A stretch of 64,000 bases of DNA, from assembly GCF_001513955.1 (NCBI RefSeq), contig NZ_KQ948144.1, forward strand, positions 502,853 to 566,852. The letters run 5' to 3'. Shown one piece after another: positions 1 to 9,798 of this stretch. Below the pieces are notes generated by a model that was not told where the DNA came from, made no database searches, and was given only the letters and a program-made list of their open reading frames with translations. This stretch comes from Streptomyces pseudovenezuelae (GTDB taxonomy: Bacteria; Actinomycetota; Actinomycetes; Streptomycetales; Streptomycetaceae). The position numbers and the translations under genes were made by a program. Within the stretch, counting starts at the first letter, position 1, and each line of letters starts with the position of its first letter.

Positions 1-1
1 C

Positions 2-535
2 GAGGAGCGCGTGATCTTCCTCGGCGTGCAGATCGACGACGCCTCCGCCAACGACGTCATGGCGCAGCTGCTGTGCCTGGAGTCGATGGACCCCGACCGG
101 GACATCTCCGTCTACATCAACAGCCCCGGTGGCTCCTTCACCGCGCTGACCGCCATCTACGACACGATGCAGTTCGTGAAGCCGGACGTCCAGACGGTCT
201 GCATGGGTCAGGCGGCCTCCGCCGCGGCGATCCTGCTGGCCGCCGGTACGCCCGGCAAGCGCATGGCGCTGCCCAACGCGCGGGTGCTCATCCACCAGCC
301 GTACAGCGAGACCGGCCGCGGTCAGGTCTCCGACCTGGAGATCGCCGCCAACGAGATCCTCCGGATGCGCGCCCAGCTGGAAGACCTGCTGGCCAAGCAC
401 TCCACGACGCCGATCGAGAAGATCCGCGAGGACATCGAGCGCGACAAGATCCTCACGGCCGACGACGCCCTGGCGTACGGCCTGATCGACCAGATCATCT
501 CCACCCGGAAGATGAACAACGCCGCCGTCCGCTGA
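2..535 (+). CDS. clpP: ATP-dependent Clp protease proteolytic subunit (5' end outside window)
   Basis: Serine peptidase subunit that forms the barrel-shaped proteolytic core working with ClpX or ClpC. The frame is open back to the first bases of the window, so the N-terminus and true start lie upstream; the first in-window GTG (position 11) falls inside the conserved core. The catalytic serine is in GQAAS, the histidine in RVLIHQP and the aspartate in ERDK, so the full catalytic triad is present. clpX follows about 160 bp downstream, the usual actinobacterial order. Actinobacteria normally carry tandem clpP1–clpP2 genes, so this is probably the second of a pair, but the first cannot be seen here. 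Confidence 0.95.
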   Translation, partial: EERVIFLGVQIDDASANDVMAQLLCLESMDPDRDISVYINSPGGSFTALTAIYDTMQFVKPDVQTVCMGQAASAAAILLAAGTPGKRMALPNARVLIHQPYSETGRGQVSDLEIAANEILRMRAQLEDLLAKHSTTPIEKIREDIERDKILTADDALAYGLIDQIISTRKMNNAAVR

Positions 536-545
536 CGCGGCCCCG

Positions 546-551
546 TAGGAT
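546..551 (+). promoter_or_regulatory. Candidate -10 element for clpX
   Basis: TAGGAT lies just after the clpP stop codon and fits the actinobacterial TANNNT -10 pattern. It would start transcription near 558 and give clpX a leader of roughly 140 nt. No convincing -35 is visible. This would let clpX be expressed separately from clpP. It is an inference from sequence pattern only. Confidence 0.3.
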
Positions 552-695
552 ATGCCGCCCCTTGGCACAGTGCACGTCAAAGTGAACCCTGCCAAGGGGG
601 GCCCGAACGGGGGGCCCGGCAAGGTACCGTCGGACATAAGGCAGCACCAGGAGCCGCTGGACCTAGGCGTCTCCCAGGCGAAGGGGAAGCACACC

Positions 696-1982
696 GTGGC
701 ACGCATCGGTGACGGCGGCGATCTGCTCAAGTGCTCGTTCTGCGGCAAGAGCCAGAAGCAGGTCAAGAAGCTCATCGCAGGGCCTGGTGTGTACATCTGC
801 GACGAGTGCATCGATCTCTGCAACGAGATCATCGAGGAGGAACTCGCGGAGACGAGCGAGGTGCGCTGGGAGGAACTGCCCAAGCCCCGCGAGATCTACG
901 AGTTCCTGGAGGGCTACGTGGTGGGCCAGGAGCAGGCCAAGAAGGCCCTCTCCGTGGCGGTGTACAACCACTACAAGCGCGTCCAGGCCGGCGAGAACGG
1001 CGGCGGCAGCAGCCGTGACGACGCGATCGAGCTGGCGAAGTCCAACATCCTCCTGCTGGGCCCCACGGGCTCCGGCAAGACGCTCCTCGCCCAGACCCTC
1101 GCCCGCATGCTGAACGTCCCGTTCGCGATCGCGGACGCGACAGCGCTCACCGAGGCGGGATACGTCGGCGAGGACGTCGAGAACATCCTGCTCAAGCTGA
1201 TCCAGGCGGCCGACTACGACGTCAAGAAGGCCGAGACCGGGATCATCTACATCGACGAGATCGACAAGGTCGCGCGGAAGAGTGAAAACCCGTCGATCAC
1301 GCGGGACGTGAGCGGCGAGGGCGTGCAGCAGGCGCTCCTGAAGATCCTTGAGGGCACCACGGCCTCGGTCCCGCCGCAGGGCGGACGCAAGCACCCGCAC
1401 CAGGAGTTCATCCAGATCGACACGACGAACGTCCTGTTCATCGTGGGCGGTGCCTTCGCGGGCCTGGAGAAGCTCATCGAGTCCCGGGCGGGCGCCAAGG
1501 GCATCGGCTTCGGGGCGACGATCCGCTCCAAGCGCGAGCTGGAGGCCAAGGACCAATTCGAGGACGTCATGCCCGAGGACCTGGTCAAGTTCGGCATGAT
1601 CCCCGAGTTCATCGGCCGCCTCCCCGTCATCACCTCCGTCCACAACCTGGACCGTGAGGCCCTCCTCCAGATCCTGGTCGAGCCGCGCAACGCACTGGTG
1701 AAGCAGTACCAGCGTCTGTTCGAACTCGACGGCGTGGAGCTGGACTTCGAGCGCGAGGCGCTGGAGGCCATCGCCGACCAGGCCATCCTCCGCCAGACCG
1801 GCGCGCGCGGCCTGCGCGCCATCATGGAAGAGGTCCTCCAGGGCGTCATGTACGAGATCCCGTCCCGCAAGGACGTGGCCCGCGTCGTCATCACGGCGGA
1901 CGTCGTCCACTCCAACGTCAACCCGACGCTGATCCCGCGGGACGCGCGCGGACGGGGTTCGGGCGAGCAGAAGACGGCGTAA
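696..1982 (+). CDS. clpX: ATP-dependent Clp protease ATP-binding subunit ClpX
   Basis: AAA+ unfoldase that recognises substrates and feeds them to ClpP. The GTG at 696 was chosen because it follows a clear ribosome binding site (AAGGGGAA at 681–688) and gives a 428-residue protein that begins directly before the zinc-binding domain; the frame is open further upstream, but that stretch does not look like ClpX. An N-terminal C4 zinc finger (Cys13, Cys16, Cys35, Cys38) is followed by the AAA+ module with Walker A GPTGSGKT at 122–129 and a Walker B ending in IDEID. The length is normal for the family. A strong hairpin terminator follows. Confidence 0.97.
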   Translation: MARIGDGGDLLKCSFCGKSQKQVKKLIAGPGVYICDECIDLCNEIIEEELAETSEVRWEELPKPREIYEFLEGYVVGQEQAKKALSVAVYNHYKRVQAGENGGGSSRDDAIELAKSNILLLGPTGSGKTLLAQTLARMLNVPFAIADATALTEAGYVGEDVENILLKLIQAADYDVKKAETGIIYIDEIDKVARKSENPSITRDVSGEGVQQALLKILEGTTASVPPQGGRKHPHQEFIQIDTTNVLFIVGGAFAGLEKLIESRAGAKGIGFGATIRSKRELEAKDQFEDVMPEDLVKFGMIPEFIGRLPVITSVHNLDREALLQILVEPRNALVKQYQRLFELDGVELDFEREALEAIADQAILRQTGARGLRAIMEEVLQGVMYEIPSRKDVARVVITADVVHSNVNPTLIPRDARGRGSGEQKTA

Positions 1983-1996
1983 CCGCCCAGGACATG

Positions 1997-2032
1997 CGAA
2001 GGGGCCCCGGTCAACCGACCGGGGCCCCTTCG
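1997..2032. terminator. Bidirectional hairpin terminator between clpX and the convergent gene
   Basis: Perfect 16-bp inverted repeat (1997–2012 and 2017–2032) around a 4-nt AACC loop, very GC-rich, ending in TTCG. It sits between the stop codons of two convergent genes and can serve both strands. Confidence 0.85.
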
Positions 2033-2049
2033 CTGTTACGGGTGCCGCG

Positions 2050-3069
2050 TCAGGCCTTGACGCGTACGTCGTTGCGGAGCTTCGCGGTCAGTGCGGCCGC
2101 GTCCTCCATGGAGGTGCTCTTGCCCTCCGCCAGCCCGGCGATGTCGAACGCCAGGACATAGGTGACGGTGCTGTGATCGGCCCAGATGCAGAACGGCATC
2201 GTCACGGTCTGCCCGGACTCGGTGGTCTTGATCTCCTGGCACTTCAGGACGCCGTTCTCGAAACCGGCGGGCGTGAACTCCGTCGGGCTGCCGACGAGTT
2301 CACCGCTCTTGGAGCTCTTCGACGCCTCCGACTTGGTCTGGGCGAACATCGCGTCGATGACCTTCTCCGGGTCGTCGATGGTGCCGTACACACCGGCGAA
2401 CGTCAGGTTCTTCGAGGTCAGACCGGAGCCCGCGGTGTAACTCGCGCTGACGTCCTTGGGGTTGTCCACGCCCCACGACTCCGCGTCCTTGATGTCGTCG
2501 TCGGTCATCCCGCCGACCCCGGTGTCGGAGCCCTTCTTGTACTCACCGTCGAGGACGGTCGCCGGAGCGGTCAGCTTGTGCGCCCCGTCGTCCGCGATGT
2601 CCGAGCCGCCGCCCCCGTTCCCGCCGCCGCCGATCACGAGGTACGCGCCGACGGCGATCGCGGCCACGACCGCCACCGCGCCGATGACGATGCCGATCTT
2701 CTTCCCGTTGCCGCCGCCCGGCGGAGGGGGCTGCGGGACGCCGTAGGGGGCCTGGCCGTACGGCGGCTGCTGGCCGTACGGGGCCTGCTGGCCGTAGGGA
2801 GCCTGCGGCTGGCCGTACGCCGGCGTGCCCTGCGGCGGCACCCCGCCCTGCTGCGGGTAGCCGTACCCCGGCTGCGGAGGCTGCTGGCCGGGCTGCTGAG
2901 GAGGCTGTCCCGGCTGCTGGGGCGGCGGTGCCTGCTGGGGGTAGCCATAGCCGGGCTGGGGCGCCTGCGGCGGCTGGCCGTAGGGGCCCGGCTGGCCGTA
3001 CGGCCCGGGCTGCGGCGGCTGCCCGGGCTGCTGGGGCTGCCCGTACGGGCCCGGCTGGTTGTGACTCAT
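2050..3069 (-). CDS. Pro/Gly/Gln/Tyr-rich single-pass membrane protein of unknown function
   Basis: The start at 3069 is preceded by a good ribosome binding site (GGAGGGG) and gives 339 residues. Residues 1 to about 125 are a low-complexity, presumably cytoplasmic segment built from repeated PGYGQ/PYGQ-like units. A GNGKK stop and one transmembrane helix (a run of I, V, A and G) follow, then a Gly-rich linker and an extracytoplasmic domain of about 170 residues with no motif I can name. This layout (disordered Pro-rich tail, one helix, external domain) is common among streptomycete membrane proteins of unknown role. It is convergent with clpX and divergent from valS. I cannot assign a function. 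Confidence 0.85.
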   Translation of the reverse strand: MSHNQPGPYGQPQQPGQPPQPGPYGQPGPYGQPPQAPQPGYGYPQQAPPPQQPGQPPQQPGQQPPQPGYGYPQQGGVPPQGTPAYGQPQAPYGQQAPYGQQPPYGQAPYGVPQPPPPGGGNGKKIGIVIGAVAVVAAIAVGAYLVIGGGGNGGGGSDIADDGAHKLTAPATVLDGEYKKGSDTGVGGMTDDDIKDAESWGVDNPKDVSASYTAGSGLTSKNLTFAGVYGTIDDPEKVIDAMFAQTKSEASKSSKSGELVGSPTEFTPAGFENGVLKCQEIKTTESGQTVTMPFCIWADHSTVTYVLAFDIAGLAEGKSTSMEDAAALTAKLRNDVRVKA

Positions 3070-3193
3070 CTCTGGGTTCCCCTCCAGATGCTTATGTGTT
3101 CCTGACATCCTGGCCCAGGCCAAGTCGGCACAGGGCATCGGGGGGCCCACCGTTACAGAACAAACGCGTTTCGGGACACGCCCGGGACACCCC

Positions 3194-3206
3194 TAAACTG
3201 ACCCCG
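3194..3206 (+). promoter_or_regulatory. Candidate leaderless promoter of valS
   Basis: The -10-like TAAACT (3194–3199) is followed by exactly six bases before the valS GTG at 3206, so the predicted first transcribed base is the first base of the start codon. No Shine-Dalgarno sequence precedes the GTG. The -35 is weak. The spacing is that of typical actinobacterial leaderless transcripts. Confidence 0.6.
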
Positions 3207-5830
3207 TGACCGAGAACGCTCAGCAGCAGCCCACAGCGCCCAGCACCGAACTGCCGACCCAGTACGCGCCGGCCGAGGTAGAGGGGGCGCTGTACGAGCG
3301 CTGGGTGGACAAGGGGTACTTCACCGCCGACGCGAAGAGCGACAAGCCGCCGTACACCATCGTCATCCCGCCGCCGAACGTCACGGGCAGCCTGCACCTC
3401 GGGCACGCCTTCCAGCACACGCTGATGGACGCCCTCACCCGCCGCAAGCGCATGCAGGGCTATGAGGCGCTGTGGCTGCCGGGCATGGACCACGCCGGTA
3501 TCGCGACCCAGAACAAGGTCGAGCAGCAGCTCGCCGAGGAGGGCAAGTCCCGCCACGACCTGGGCCGCGAGGAGTTCGTCGAGCGCGTCTGGCAGTGGAA
3601 GGAGGAGTACGGCGGCCGGATCCTCGGCCAGATGCGGCGCCTCGGTGACGGCGTCGACTGGAGCCGTGAGCGCTTCACGATGGACGAGGGTCTGTCCGAG
3701 GCCGTCCTCACCATCTTCAAGCGGCTCTACGAGGACGAGCTGATCTACCGCGCCGAGCGCATCATCAACTGGTGCCCGCGCTGTCTGACGGCCATCTCCG
3801 ACATCGAGGTGGAATACCAGGAGGACGCGGGCGAGTTGGTCTCGATCCGCTACGGCAAGGGCGAGGACAGCCTCGTCGTCGCGACCACGCGCGCGGAGAC
3901 GATGCTCGGTGACACGGCCGTCGCCGTCCACCCCGACGACGAGCGCTACCAGCACCTCATCGGCAAGCAGATCAAGCTGCCGCTCACCGACCGCACCATC
4001 CCGGTCGTCGCCGACACCCATGTCGACCCCGAGTTCGGCACGGGCGCGGTCAAGGTGACCCCCGCGCACGACCCGAACGACTTCGAGATCGGCCGCCGCC
4101 ACGACCTGCCGTCCCTGACGATCATGGATGAGCACGGTGTCATCACGGTCCACGGCCCCTTCCTCGGCCTGGACCGCTTCGAGGCCCGCTCGACCGTCGT
4201 CGGAGCCCTCAAGGAGCAGGGCCGGATCGTCGCCGAGAAGCGCCCGTACATGCACTCCGTCGGCCACTGCTCGCGCTGCAAGACCACGGTCGAGCCGCGC
4301 CTGTCGATGCAGTGGTGGGTCAAGGTCGGCCCGCTCGCCAAGGCCGCCGGTGACGCGGTTCGCGACGGCCGCGTCAAGATCCACCCCGAGGACATGTCGA
4401 AGCGCTACTTCGACTGGGTCGACAACATGCACGACTGGTGCATCTCGCGCCAGCTGTGGTGGGGCCACCGCATCCCGATCTGGTACGGCCCCGACGGCGA
4501 GGTCGTCTGCGTCGGACCCGGCGAGGAGCCGCCCACCGGCGAGGGCTGGACCCAGGACTCCGACGTCCTGGACACCTGGTTCTCCTCCGGCCTGTGGCCG
4601 TTCTCCACGCTCGGCTGGCCCGAACAGACCGAGGACCTGCGGAAGTTCTATCCGACCGACGTCCTGCTCACCGGCCACGACATCATCTTCTTCTGGGTCG
4701 CCCGGATGATGATGTTCGGCCTCTACGCCATGGACGGCCAGGCCCCCTTCCACACCATCGCGCTGACCGGCCTGGTCCGCGACGAGTTCGGCAAGAAGAT
4801 GTCGAAGTCGAACCCCAACGCGGTCGACCCGCTGGTCTGGATGGACGCCTACGGCTCCGACGCCGTCCGCTTCACCCTCGCCAACGGCGCCAACCCGGGC
4901 GCGGACGTGCCGATCGGCGAGGACTGGGTCAAGGCCTCCCGGAACTTCACCAACAAGATCTGGAACGCCACCCGCTTCGCCCTGATGAACGGCGCCACGG
5001 TCGAAGGGCCGCTGCCGGAAGCCTCCGAGATGTCCGCGACCGACCGCTGGATCCTGTCCCGGCTCAACACCACGGTCGCCCAGGTCGACGCGTACTACGA
5101 CGACTACCAGTTCGCCAAACTCGCCGACGCGCTCTACCACTTCGCGTGGGACGAGGTCTTCGACTGGTACGTCGAGCTGTCGAAGACGACCTTCTTCGCG
5201 GGCGGCGAGCAGGCCAAGGTCTCCGGCCGGGTCCTCGGCGAGGTCCTCGACGTCACGCTGCGCCTCCTCCACCCGGTCATCCCGTTCGTGACGGACGCCC
5301 TGTGGACCACCCTCACCGGCGGCGAGTCCCTGGTCATCGGCGAGTGGCCGGCCGACAGCGGCTTCCGCGACAAGGACGCCGAGCTGGAGATCGAGCTGGT
5401 CCAGCGGGTCGTCACCGAGGTCCGCCGGTTCCGCAAGGACCAGGGCCTGAAGGACGGCCAGAAGGTCCCGGCCCGCCTGGAGCTCACCGGTACCGCCCTC
5501 GCCGCCCACGAGGCCGCCATCCGCCAGCTCCTGCGCCTCCAGCCGGAGGGCGAGACCTTCACGGCCACGGCGACCCTCCCGGTCGCCGGTGCCACGGTCG
5601 CGCTCGACCTCTCCGGCACGATCGACGTGGCGGCGGAGCGCAAGCGCCTCGCGAAGGACCTGGCGGCGGCCGAGAAGGAGAAGGCCCAGGCCAACGCCAA
5701 GCTCGGCAACGAAGCGTTCCTCGCGAAGGCCCCGGACAACGTGGTGGACAAGATCCGCGGCCGCCTGGCCAAGGCGGACGAGGACATCCAGAGGATCCAG
5801 GAGCAACTGGACAGGCTTCCGCAAGCCTGA
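3206..5830 (+). CDS. valS: Valyl-tRNA synthetase
   Basis: Class I aminoacyl-tRNA synthetase that charges tRNA-Val in the cytoplasm. At 874 residues it has the usual length. The HIGH-type motif is HLGH (residues 64–67) and the KMSKS motif is intact (531–535). Between them lies the CP1 editing region. The protein ends in an anticodon-binding domain and a C-terminal coiled coil rich in Lys, Glu and Ala (about 800–874), a valyl-enzyme hallmark. The GTG at 3206 agrees with a likely leaderless promoter. folC follows 118 bp downstream with its own candidate promoter. I saw no T-box-like leader. Confidence 0.97.
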   Translation: MTENAQQQPTAPSTELPTQYAPAEVEGALYERWVDKGYFTADAKSDKPPYTIVIPPPNVTGSLHLGHAFQHTLMDALTRRKRMQGYEALWLPGMDHAGIATQNKVEQQLAEEGKSRHDLGREEFVERVWQWKEEYGGRILGQMRRLGDGVDWSRERFTMDEGLSEAVLTIFKRLYEDELIYRAERIINWCPRCLTAISDIEVEYQEDAGELVSIRYGKGEDSLVVATTRAETMLGDTAVAVHPDDERYQHLIGKQIKLPLTDRTIPVVADTHVDPEFGTGAVKVTPAHDPNDFEIGRRHDLPSLTIMDEHGVITVHGPFLGLDRFEARSTVVGALKEQGRIVAEKRPYMHSVGHCSRCKTTVEPRLSMQWWVKVGPLAKAAGDAVRDGRVKIHPEDMSKRYFDWVDNMHDWCISRQLWWGHRIPIWYGPDGEVVCVGPGEEPPTGEGWTQDSDVLDTWFSSGLWPFSTLGWPEQTEDLRKFYPTDVLLTGHDIIFFWVARMMMFGLYAMDGQAPFHTIALTGLVRDEFGKKMSKSNPNAVDPLVWMDAYGSDAVRFTLANGANPGADVPIGEDWVKASRNFTNKIWNATRFALMNGATVEGPLPEASEMSATDRWILSRLNTTVAQVDAYYDDYQFAKLADALYHFAWDEVFDWYVELSKTTFFAGGEQAKVSGRVLGEVLDVTLRLLHPVIPFVTDALWTTLTGGESLVIGEWPADSGFRDKDAELEIELVQRVVTEVRRFRKDQGLKDGQKVPARLELTGTALAAHEAAIRQLLRLQPEGETFTATATLPVAGATVALDLSGTIDVAAERKRLAKDLAAAEKEKAQANAKLGNEAFLAKAPDNVVDKIRGRLAKADEDIQRIQEQLDRLPQA

Positions 5831-5935
5831 CCCCCTAGGGGCGCGGGGAACTGCGCGACCGGCCACAAACTTCCCCGCGCCCGCCAGGCGGCATCGGCCA
5901 CCCCACTCCGAAGGCACTCTGTCAGTCCGCGTCCG

Positions 5936-5949
5936 TAGACTGGGGCCCG
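5936..5949 (+). promoter_or_regulatory. Candidate leaderless promoter of folC
   Basis: TAGACT (5936–5941) precedes the GTG at 5949 by seven bases, with no ribosome binding site between. This is the same arrangement as at valS. Transcription would start at or one base before the start codon. Confidence 0.55.
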
Positions 5950-7433
5950 TGAGTGAGACCGACCCCTTCGACGAGATCGTCGCCGCCGAAACCGACCGAG
6001 ACCCCGACCTCGCGGTCATCGAGGCCGGCAGCCGCACCCTGCGCACCCAGGGCGGCCCGCCGGAGGCAGACGTGCCCGCACGCCCAGAGGACCCCGAGGT
6101 CGACAAGGCTCTGCGCGAGGTCGAGGCGGAGCTCGCCACCCGCTGGGGCGAGAGCAAGCTGGAGCCCTCGGTCGGCCGGATCGCCGCGCTGATGGACGTG
6201 CTGGGCGAGCCGCAGCGGTCGTACCCCTCGATCCACATCACGGGGACGAACGGCAAGACCTCCACGGCCCGCATGATCGAGGCCCTGCTCGGCGCCTTCG
6301 AACTGCGCACGGGCCGCTACACCAGCCCCCACGTCCAGTCGGTCACCGAGCGCATCAGCCTGGACGGCGCCCCGATCTCCGCCGAGCGGTTCATCGAGAC
6401 CTACGAGGACATCAAGCCGTACGTCGAGATGGTCGACGCGCAGCAGCAGTACCGGCTGTCCTTCTTCGAGGTGCTGACCGGCATGGCGTACGCCGCCTTC
6501 GCGGACGCGCCCGTCGACGTGGCCGTCGTCGAGGTCGGCATGGGCGGCTCCTGGGACGCCACCAACGTGATCGACGGCGATGTCGCCGTGGTCACCCCCA
6601 TCGACCTGGACCACACCGACCGGCTCGGTGGGACACCGGGTGAGATCGCGGTCGAGAAGGCCGGGATCATCAAGCAGGACGCGGTCGTCGTGCTGGCCCA
6701 GCAGCCGGTCGACGCGGCGCAGGTCCTGCTGAAGAAGGCCGTCGAGGTGGACGCGACCGTCGCGCGCGAGGGCCTTGAGTTCGGGATCGTCTCCCGGCAG
6801 GTCGCCGTCGGCGGTCAGCTGCTGACCCTGCGCGGCCTCGGCGGCGAGTACGAAGAGGTGTACCTGCCGCTGCACGGCCCGTACCAGGCGCACAACGCGG
6901 CTGTGGCGCTCGCCGCCGTGGAGGCCTTCTTCGGCGTGGGCGCCCAGCGCCCGGACCGCCTCGACATCGACACCGTCCGCAAGGCCTTCGCGGCCGTCTC
7001 CGCCCCGGGCCGCCTCGAAGTCGTACGGCGTTCCCCGACGGTCGTCCTGGACGCCGCCCACAACCCGGCGGGCGCCCGCGCCACCGCGGAGGCGGTCGGC
7101 GAGGCCTTCGACTTCAGCCGGCTGATCGGCGTGGTGGGCGCGAGCGGCGACAAGAACGTGCGGGGGCTGCTCGAAGCCTTCGAGCCGATCTTCGCCGAGG
7201 TCGTGATCACCCAGAACTCCAGTCACCGCGCGATGGACGCCGACGAGCTCGCCGCGATCGCCGTCGAGGTGTTCGGCGAGGAGCGCGTCCAGGTCGAGCC
7301 GCGGCTGCCGGACGCCCTGGAGGAGGCGATCACGCTGGCCGAGGAGGACGGCGAGTTCGCGGGCGGCGGTGTGCTGGTCACCGGGTCGGTCATCACGGTC
7401 GGCGAGGCCCGGCTGCTACTGGGAAGGGGCTGA
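5949..7433 (+). CDS. folC: Bifunctional folylpolyglutamate synthase / dihydrofolate synthase
   Basis: ATP-dependent Mur-ligase-family enzyme that adds glutamate to dihydropteroate and folates. The P-loop GTNGKT is at residues 99–104, followed by family motifs (VVEVGMGG, DHTDRLGGT, EKAGIIK) and a C-terminal ligase domain with LDAAHNPAG. The 494-residue protein has an acidic N-terminal extension of about 60 residues before the Mur-like core, often seen in actinobacteria. The GTG at 5949 was preferred over upstream in-frame codons, which lie within the valS 3' region. The DUF4233 gene begins 9 bp after the stop, so the two are probably co-transcribed. Confidence 0.95.
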   Translation: MSETDPFDEIVAAETDRDPDLAVIEAGSRTLRTQGGPPEADVPARPEDPEVDKALREVEAELATRWGESKLEPSVGRIAALMDVLGEPQRSYPSIHITGTNGKTSTARMIEALLGAFELRTGRYTSPHVQSVTERISLDGAPISAERFIETYEDIKPYVEMVDAQQQYRLSFFEVLTGMAYAAFADAPVDVAVVEVGMGGSWDATNVIDGDVAVVTPIDLDHTDRLGGTPGEIAVEKAGIIKQDAVVVLAQQPVDAAQVLLKKAVEVDATVAREGLEFGIVSRQVAVGGQLLTLRGLGGEYEEVYLPLHGPYQAHNAAVALAAVEAFFGVGAQRPDRLDIDTVRKAFAAVSAPGRLEVVRRSPTVVLDAAHNPAGARATAEAVGEAFDFSRLIGVVGASGDKNVRGLLEAFEPIFAEVVITQNSSHRAMDADELAAIAVEVFGEERVQVEPRLPDALEEAITLAEEDGEFAGGGVLVTGSVITVGEARLLLGRG

Positions 7434-7442
7434 GTCCCGGCC

Positions 7443-7817
7443 ATGCGTACGCTCTGTGCATCGACCCTGATCGGTGAGTTCTTCGTCGTCGGCTTCGCCG
7501 CGCTGGTCGCGATGAAGGACCCCGACCTCGCCGCCTCCACGGTGTGGACGGTCAGCGGCATCGCCATGTTCCTGTGTCTCGCGCTGTGCGGGGTGGTGAC
7601 CCGGCCCGGCGGCATCGCCCTCGGCTGGGCGCTCCAGATCGCCCTGATCGCCTCCGGCTTCGTGGTGCCGACGATGTTCTTCCTGGGCGCGGTCTTCGCG
7701 GCCCTGTGGTGGGCCTCCGTGCACTACGGCCGGAAGATCGACGAGGCCAAGGCGAGATTCGCCGCCCAGTCCGCCCAGTCCGCCCAGGCGGACTCCCCTG
7801 CACCTGACGCAGTGTGA
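7443..7817 (+). CDS. DUF4233 family small integral membrane protein
   Basis: A 124-residue protein with about four hydrophobic segments (roughly residues 5–22, 34–52, 58–75 and 77–95) and a short charged C-terminal tail rich in Ala and Gln, including an AQS repeat. It matches the DUF4233 family, which in actinobacteria typically lies directly downstream of folC, as here. No catalytic motif is visible and no function is established. The context suggests an operon with folC rather than with ndk, which has its own promoter-like sequence. Confidence 0.85.
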   Translation: MRTLCASTLIGEFFVVGFAALVAMKDPDLAASTVWTVSGIAMFLCLALCGVVTRPGGIALGWALQIALIASGFVVPTMFFLGAVFAALWWASVHYGRKIDEAKARFAAQSAQSAQADSPAPDAV

Positions 7818-7838
7818 CGAGCGCACCGACACGCCCTG

Positions 7839-7844
7839 TAATCT
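7839..7844 (+). promoter_or_regulatory. Candidate -10 element for ndk
   Basis: TAATCT at 7839–7844 lies 38 bp ahead of the ndk GTG, with a poor GTGACG-like -35 about 19 bp upstream. Transcription would start near 7851, giving a short leader that contains the ndk ribosome binding site. Confidence 0.4.
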
Positions 7845-7881
7845 CGTCCCACCGCACATGTCAGCAGGCAAGGAGCCCCTC

Positions 7882-8295
7882 GTGAGCCAGCGCACCCTCG
7901 TCCTCCTCAAGCCCGACGCCGTCCGTCGTGGCCTGACCGGCGAGATCATCAGCCGTATCGAGCGCAAGGCCGGCTGGCAGATCACCGCGCTGGAGCTGCG
8001 CACCCTGGACCTGGACACGCTGGAGCAGCACTACGGCGAGCACAAGGGCAAGCCCTTCTACGAGCCGCTGGTGGAGTTCATGGCCTCCGGTCCGGTCGTG
8101 GCGCTCATCGTCGAGGGCGAGCGGGTCATCGAGGGCGTACGCCAACTGGCGGGTCCGACCGACCCGATCGCCGCGGCGCCCGGCTCCATCCGGGGGGACT
8201 TCGGTGTCATCGTCCGCGAGAACCTCATCCACGCCAGCGACTCCGTCGAGTCGGCGGAGCGTGAGGTGAAGGTGTTCTTCCCGGACCGCGCGTAG
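7882..8295 (+). CDS. ndk: Nucleoside diphosphate kinase
   Basis: Transfers the terminal phosphate between nucleoside triphosphates and diphosphates through a phospho-histidine. The GTG at 7882 has AGGAG six bases upstream and gives a standard 137-residue enzyme; upstream in-frame codons would add non-conserved residues. Family signatures are TLVLLKPDAVRRG near the N-terminus and ENLIHASDS with the catalytic His117. It is probably monocistronic, because about 350 bp without a gene follow before mreB. Confidence 0.97.
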   Translation: MSQRTLVLLKPDAVRRGLTGEIISRIERKAGWQITALELRTLDLDTLEQHYGEHKGKPFYEPLVEFMASGPVVALIVEGERVIEGVRQLAGPTDPIAAAPGSIRGDFGVIVRENLIHASDSVESAEREVKVFFPDRA

Positions 8296-8651
8296 CACCC
8301 GGGCGCCGCTGCGGACCGCGCCGGCCCGTCGTGGCTCGTCGCGCGGTTCCCCGCGTCGCTCAGGGAGCTTTCGTGGACGTTTCTGATGAGGCGTCAGCTC
8401 GATCTCGTGTCTGACCAGGGGCGGCCGTACTTTTTCGGCCGTCCTCCGGCATATGCGTGCCGATCGGGGGAACGAGTGGCCCTTATGGACCGTCTCCACA
8501 AGCGAGGCGGCGTTTGATCTGCTGACAATGGCGAAGACCCTCGCGCAGTGTTCGTGCAGGCGCGTCTACGATGGAAGCCTTCACGTCACAGCACCCACTT
8601 CGCCGACCTGAAATGCCCTCAAAAGCTCCCGGGAAGGCCAGACGAATCCTG
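8296..8651. other. Non-coding gap between ndk and mreB
   Basis: No credible gene is present. A candidate -10, TACGAT (8567–8572), would start mreB transcription near 8579 with a leader of about 70 nt. Other hexamers upstream (for example TTGATC near 8514) could belong to further promoters. I saw no clear terminator for ndk. Confidence 0.4.
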
Positions 8652-9683
8652 ATGGGGAACTCAATGTCGTTCATCGGCCGTGACATGGCTGTCGACCTCG
8701 GGACCGCCAACACGCTGGTGTACGTCAGGGGTCGCGGGATCGTACTCAACGAGCCGTCCGTCGTCGCGATCAACACGAACACCGGTGGAATTCTGGCAGT
8801 CGGTGCCGAGGCCAAGAAGATGATCGGGCGGACCCCCGGCAACATCGTTGCCGTGCGGCCGCTGAAGGACGGCGTGATCGCCGACTTCGAGATCACCGAG
8901 CGGATGCTGCGCTACTTCATCCTGAAGATCCACAAGCGGCGGTATCTCGCGAGGCCGCGCGTCGTCGTGTGTGTCCCCTCGGGCATCACCGGCGTCGAGC
9001 GCCGCGCCGTCATCGAGGCGTCGTCCCAGGCCGGCGCCCGCCAGGTGCACATCATCGAGGAGCCCATGGCGGCCGCCATCGGCTCCGGCCTGCCGGTCCA
9101 CGAGGCCACGGGCAACATGGTGGTGGACATCGGCGGCGGCACCACGGAGGTCGCGGTCATCTCCCTCGGCGGCATCGTCACCGCGCAGTCCATCCGGGTC
9201 GCGGGCGACGAGCTGGACAACGCGATCATCCAGCACATCAAGAAGGAGTACTCCCTCCTGCTGGGTGAGCGGACGGCCGAACAGATCAAGATCACGATCG
9301 GTTCGGCGTACGACCTCGACGCTGACGAACACACCGAAATCCGCGGCCGGGACCTCGTCTCCGGGCTGCCCAAGACCGTCGTCATCTCGGCCGCCGAAGT
9401 CCGCAAGGCGATCGAGGAGCCCGTCAACGCCATCGTCGACGCGGTCAAGACGACCCTCGACAAGTGCCCGCCGGAGCTCTCCGGCGACATCATGGACCGC
9501 GGCATCGTCCTCACCGGCGGCGGCGCCCTGCTGCGCGGTCTCGACGAGCGGCTGCGCCGGGAGACCGGCATGCCGATCCACATCGCCGAGGACCCGCTGG
9601 ACAGCGTGGCGCTCGGCTCAGGGAAGTGCGTCGAGGAATTCGAGGCGCTCCAGCAGGTGCTGGACGCCCAGCCGCGCAGATGA
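8652..9683 (+). CDS. mreB: Rod-shape-determining protein MreB
   Basis: Actin-like ATPase. In Streptomyces MreB acts mainly in spore-wall synthesis rather than rod elongation. At 343 residues from the ATG at 8652 it has the usual length. Nucleotide-binding motifs include [10 protein letters not shown] near the N-terminus, [11 protein letters not shown] in the middle and [10 protein letters not shown] near the C-terminus. An alternative ATG at 8664 has a better-spaced ribosome binding site (GGGGAA) and would remove four residues, so the exact start is uncertain. It is the first gene of the mreB–mreC–mreD–pbp2–rodA group. A hairpin separates it from mreC. Confidence 0.96.
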   Translation: MGNSMSFIGRDMAVDLGTANTLVYVRGRGIVLNEPSVVAINTNTGGILAVGAEAKKMIGRTPGNIVAVRPLKDGVIADFEITERMLRYFILKIHKRRYLARPRVVVCVPSGITGVERRAVIEASSQAGARQVHIIEEPMAAAIGSGLPVHEATGNMVVDIGGGTTEVAVISLGGIVTAQSIRVAGDELDNAIIQHIKKEYSLLLGERTAEQIKITIGSAYDLDADEHTEIRGRDLVSGLPKTVVISAAEVRKAIEEPVNAIVDAVKTTLDKCPPELSGDIMDRGIVLTGGGALLRGLDERLRRETGMPIHIAEDPLDSVALGSGKCVEEFEALQQVLDAQPRR

Positions 9684-9697
9684 CGTAACTCTTCGAT

Positions 9698-9733
9698 TCC
9701 GCCGTACGAGATGATCTCCTCTCGTACGGCGGA
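9698..9733 (+). terminator. Hairpin between mreB and mreC (terminator or attenuator)
   Basis: A 14-bp perfect stem (arms 9698–9711 and 9720–9733, core CCGCCGTACGAGA) with an 8-nt loop starts 15 bp after the mreB stop. No strong U tract follows. It could end the mreB transcript or reduce read-through into mreC. An AT-rich promoter-like stretch follows (TTGATA at 9737 and TAAACG 18 bp later). Confidence 0.65.
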
Positions 9734-9798
9734 TCGTTGATATAGAGGCATAAGCTCCCATAAACGCAACTCCAATAAGAAGGGCACGGCCGCCGCAC

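Noticed and set aside
2700..3070. Repeated GGC/CTG/CCG-rich sequence considered as a DNA repeat or CRISPR-like array.
   Set aside because: It is the coding sequence of the PGYQ-rich protein segment; unit lengths vary and there are no spacers.
3070..3205. T-box riboswitch before valS.
   Set aside because: The space is short, no specifier stem or T-box-like sequence is visible, and the promoter appears leaderless.
3092..6310. Open minus-strand frame of over 1000 codons opposite valS.
   Set aside because: valS is unmistakable on the plus strand; the antisense frame has no motif or start signal and is a GC-bias shadow.
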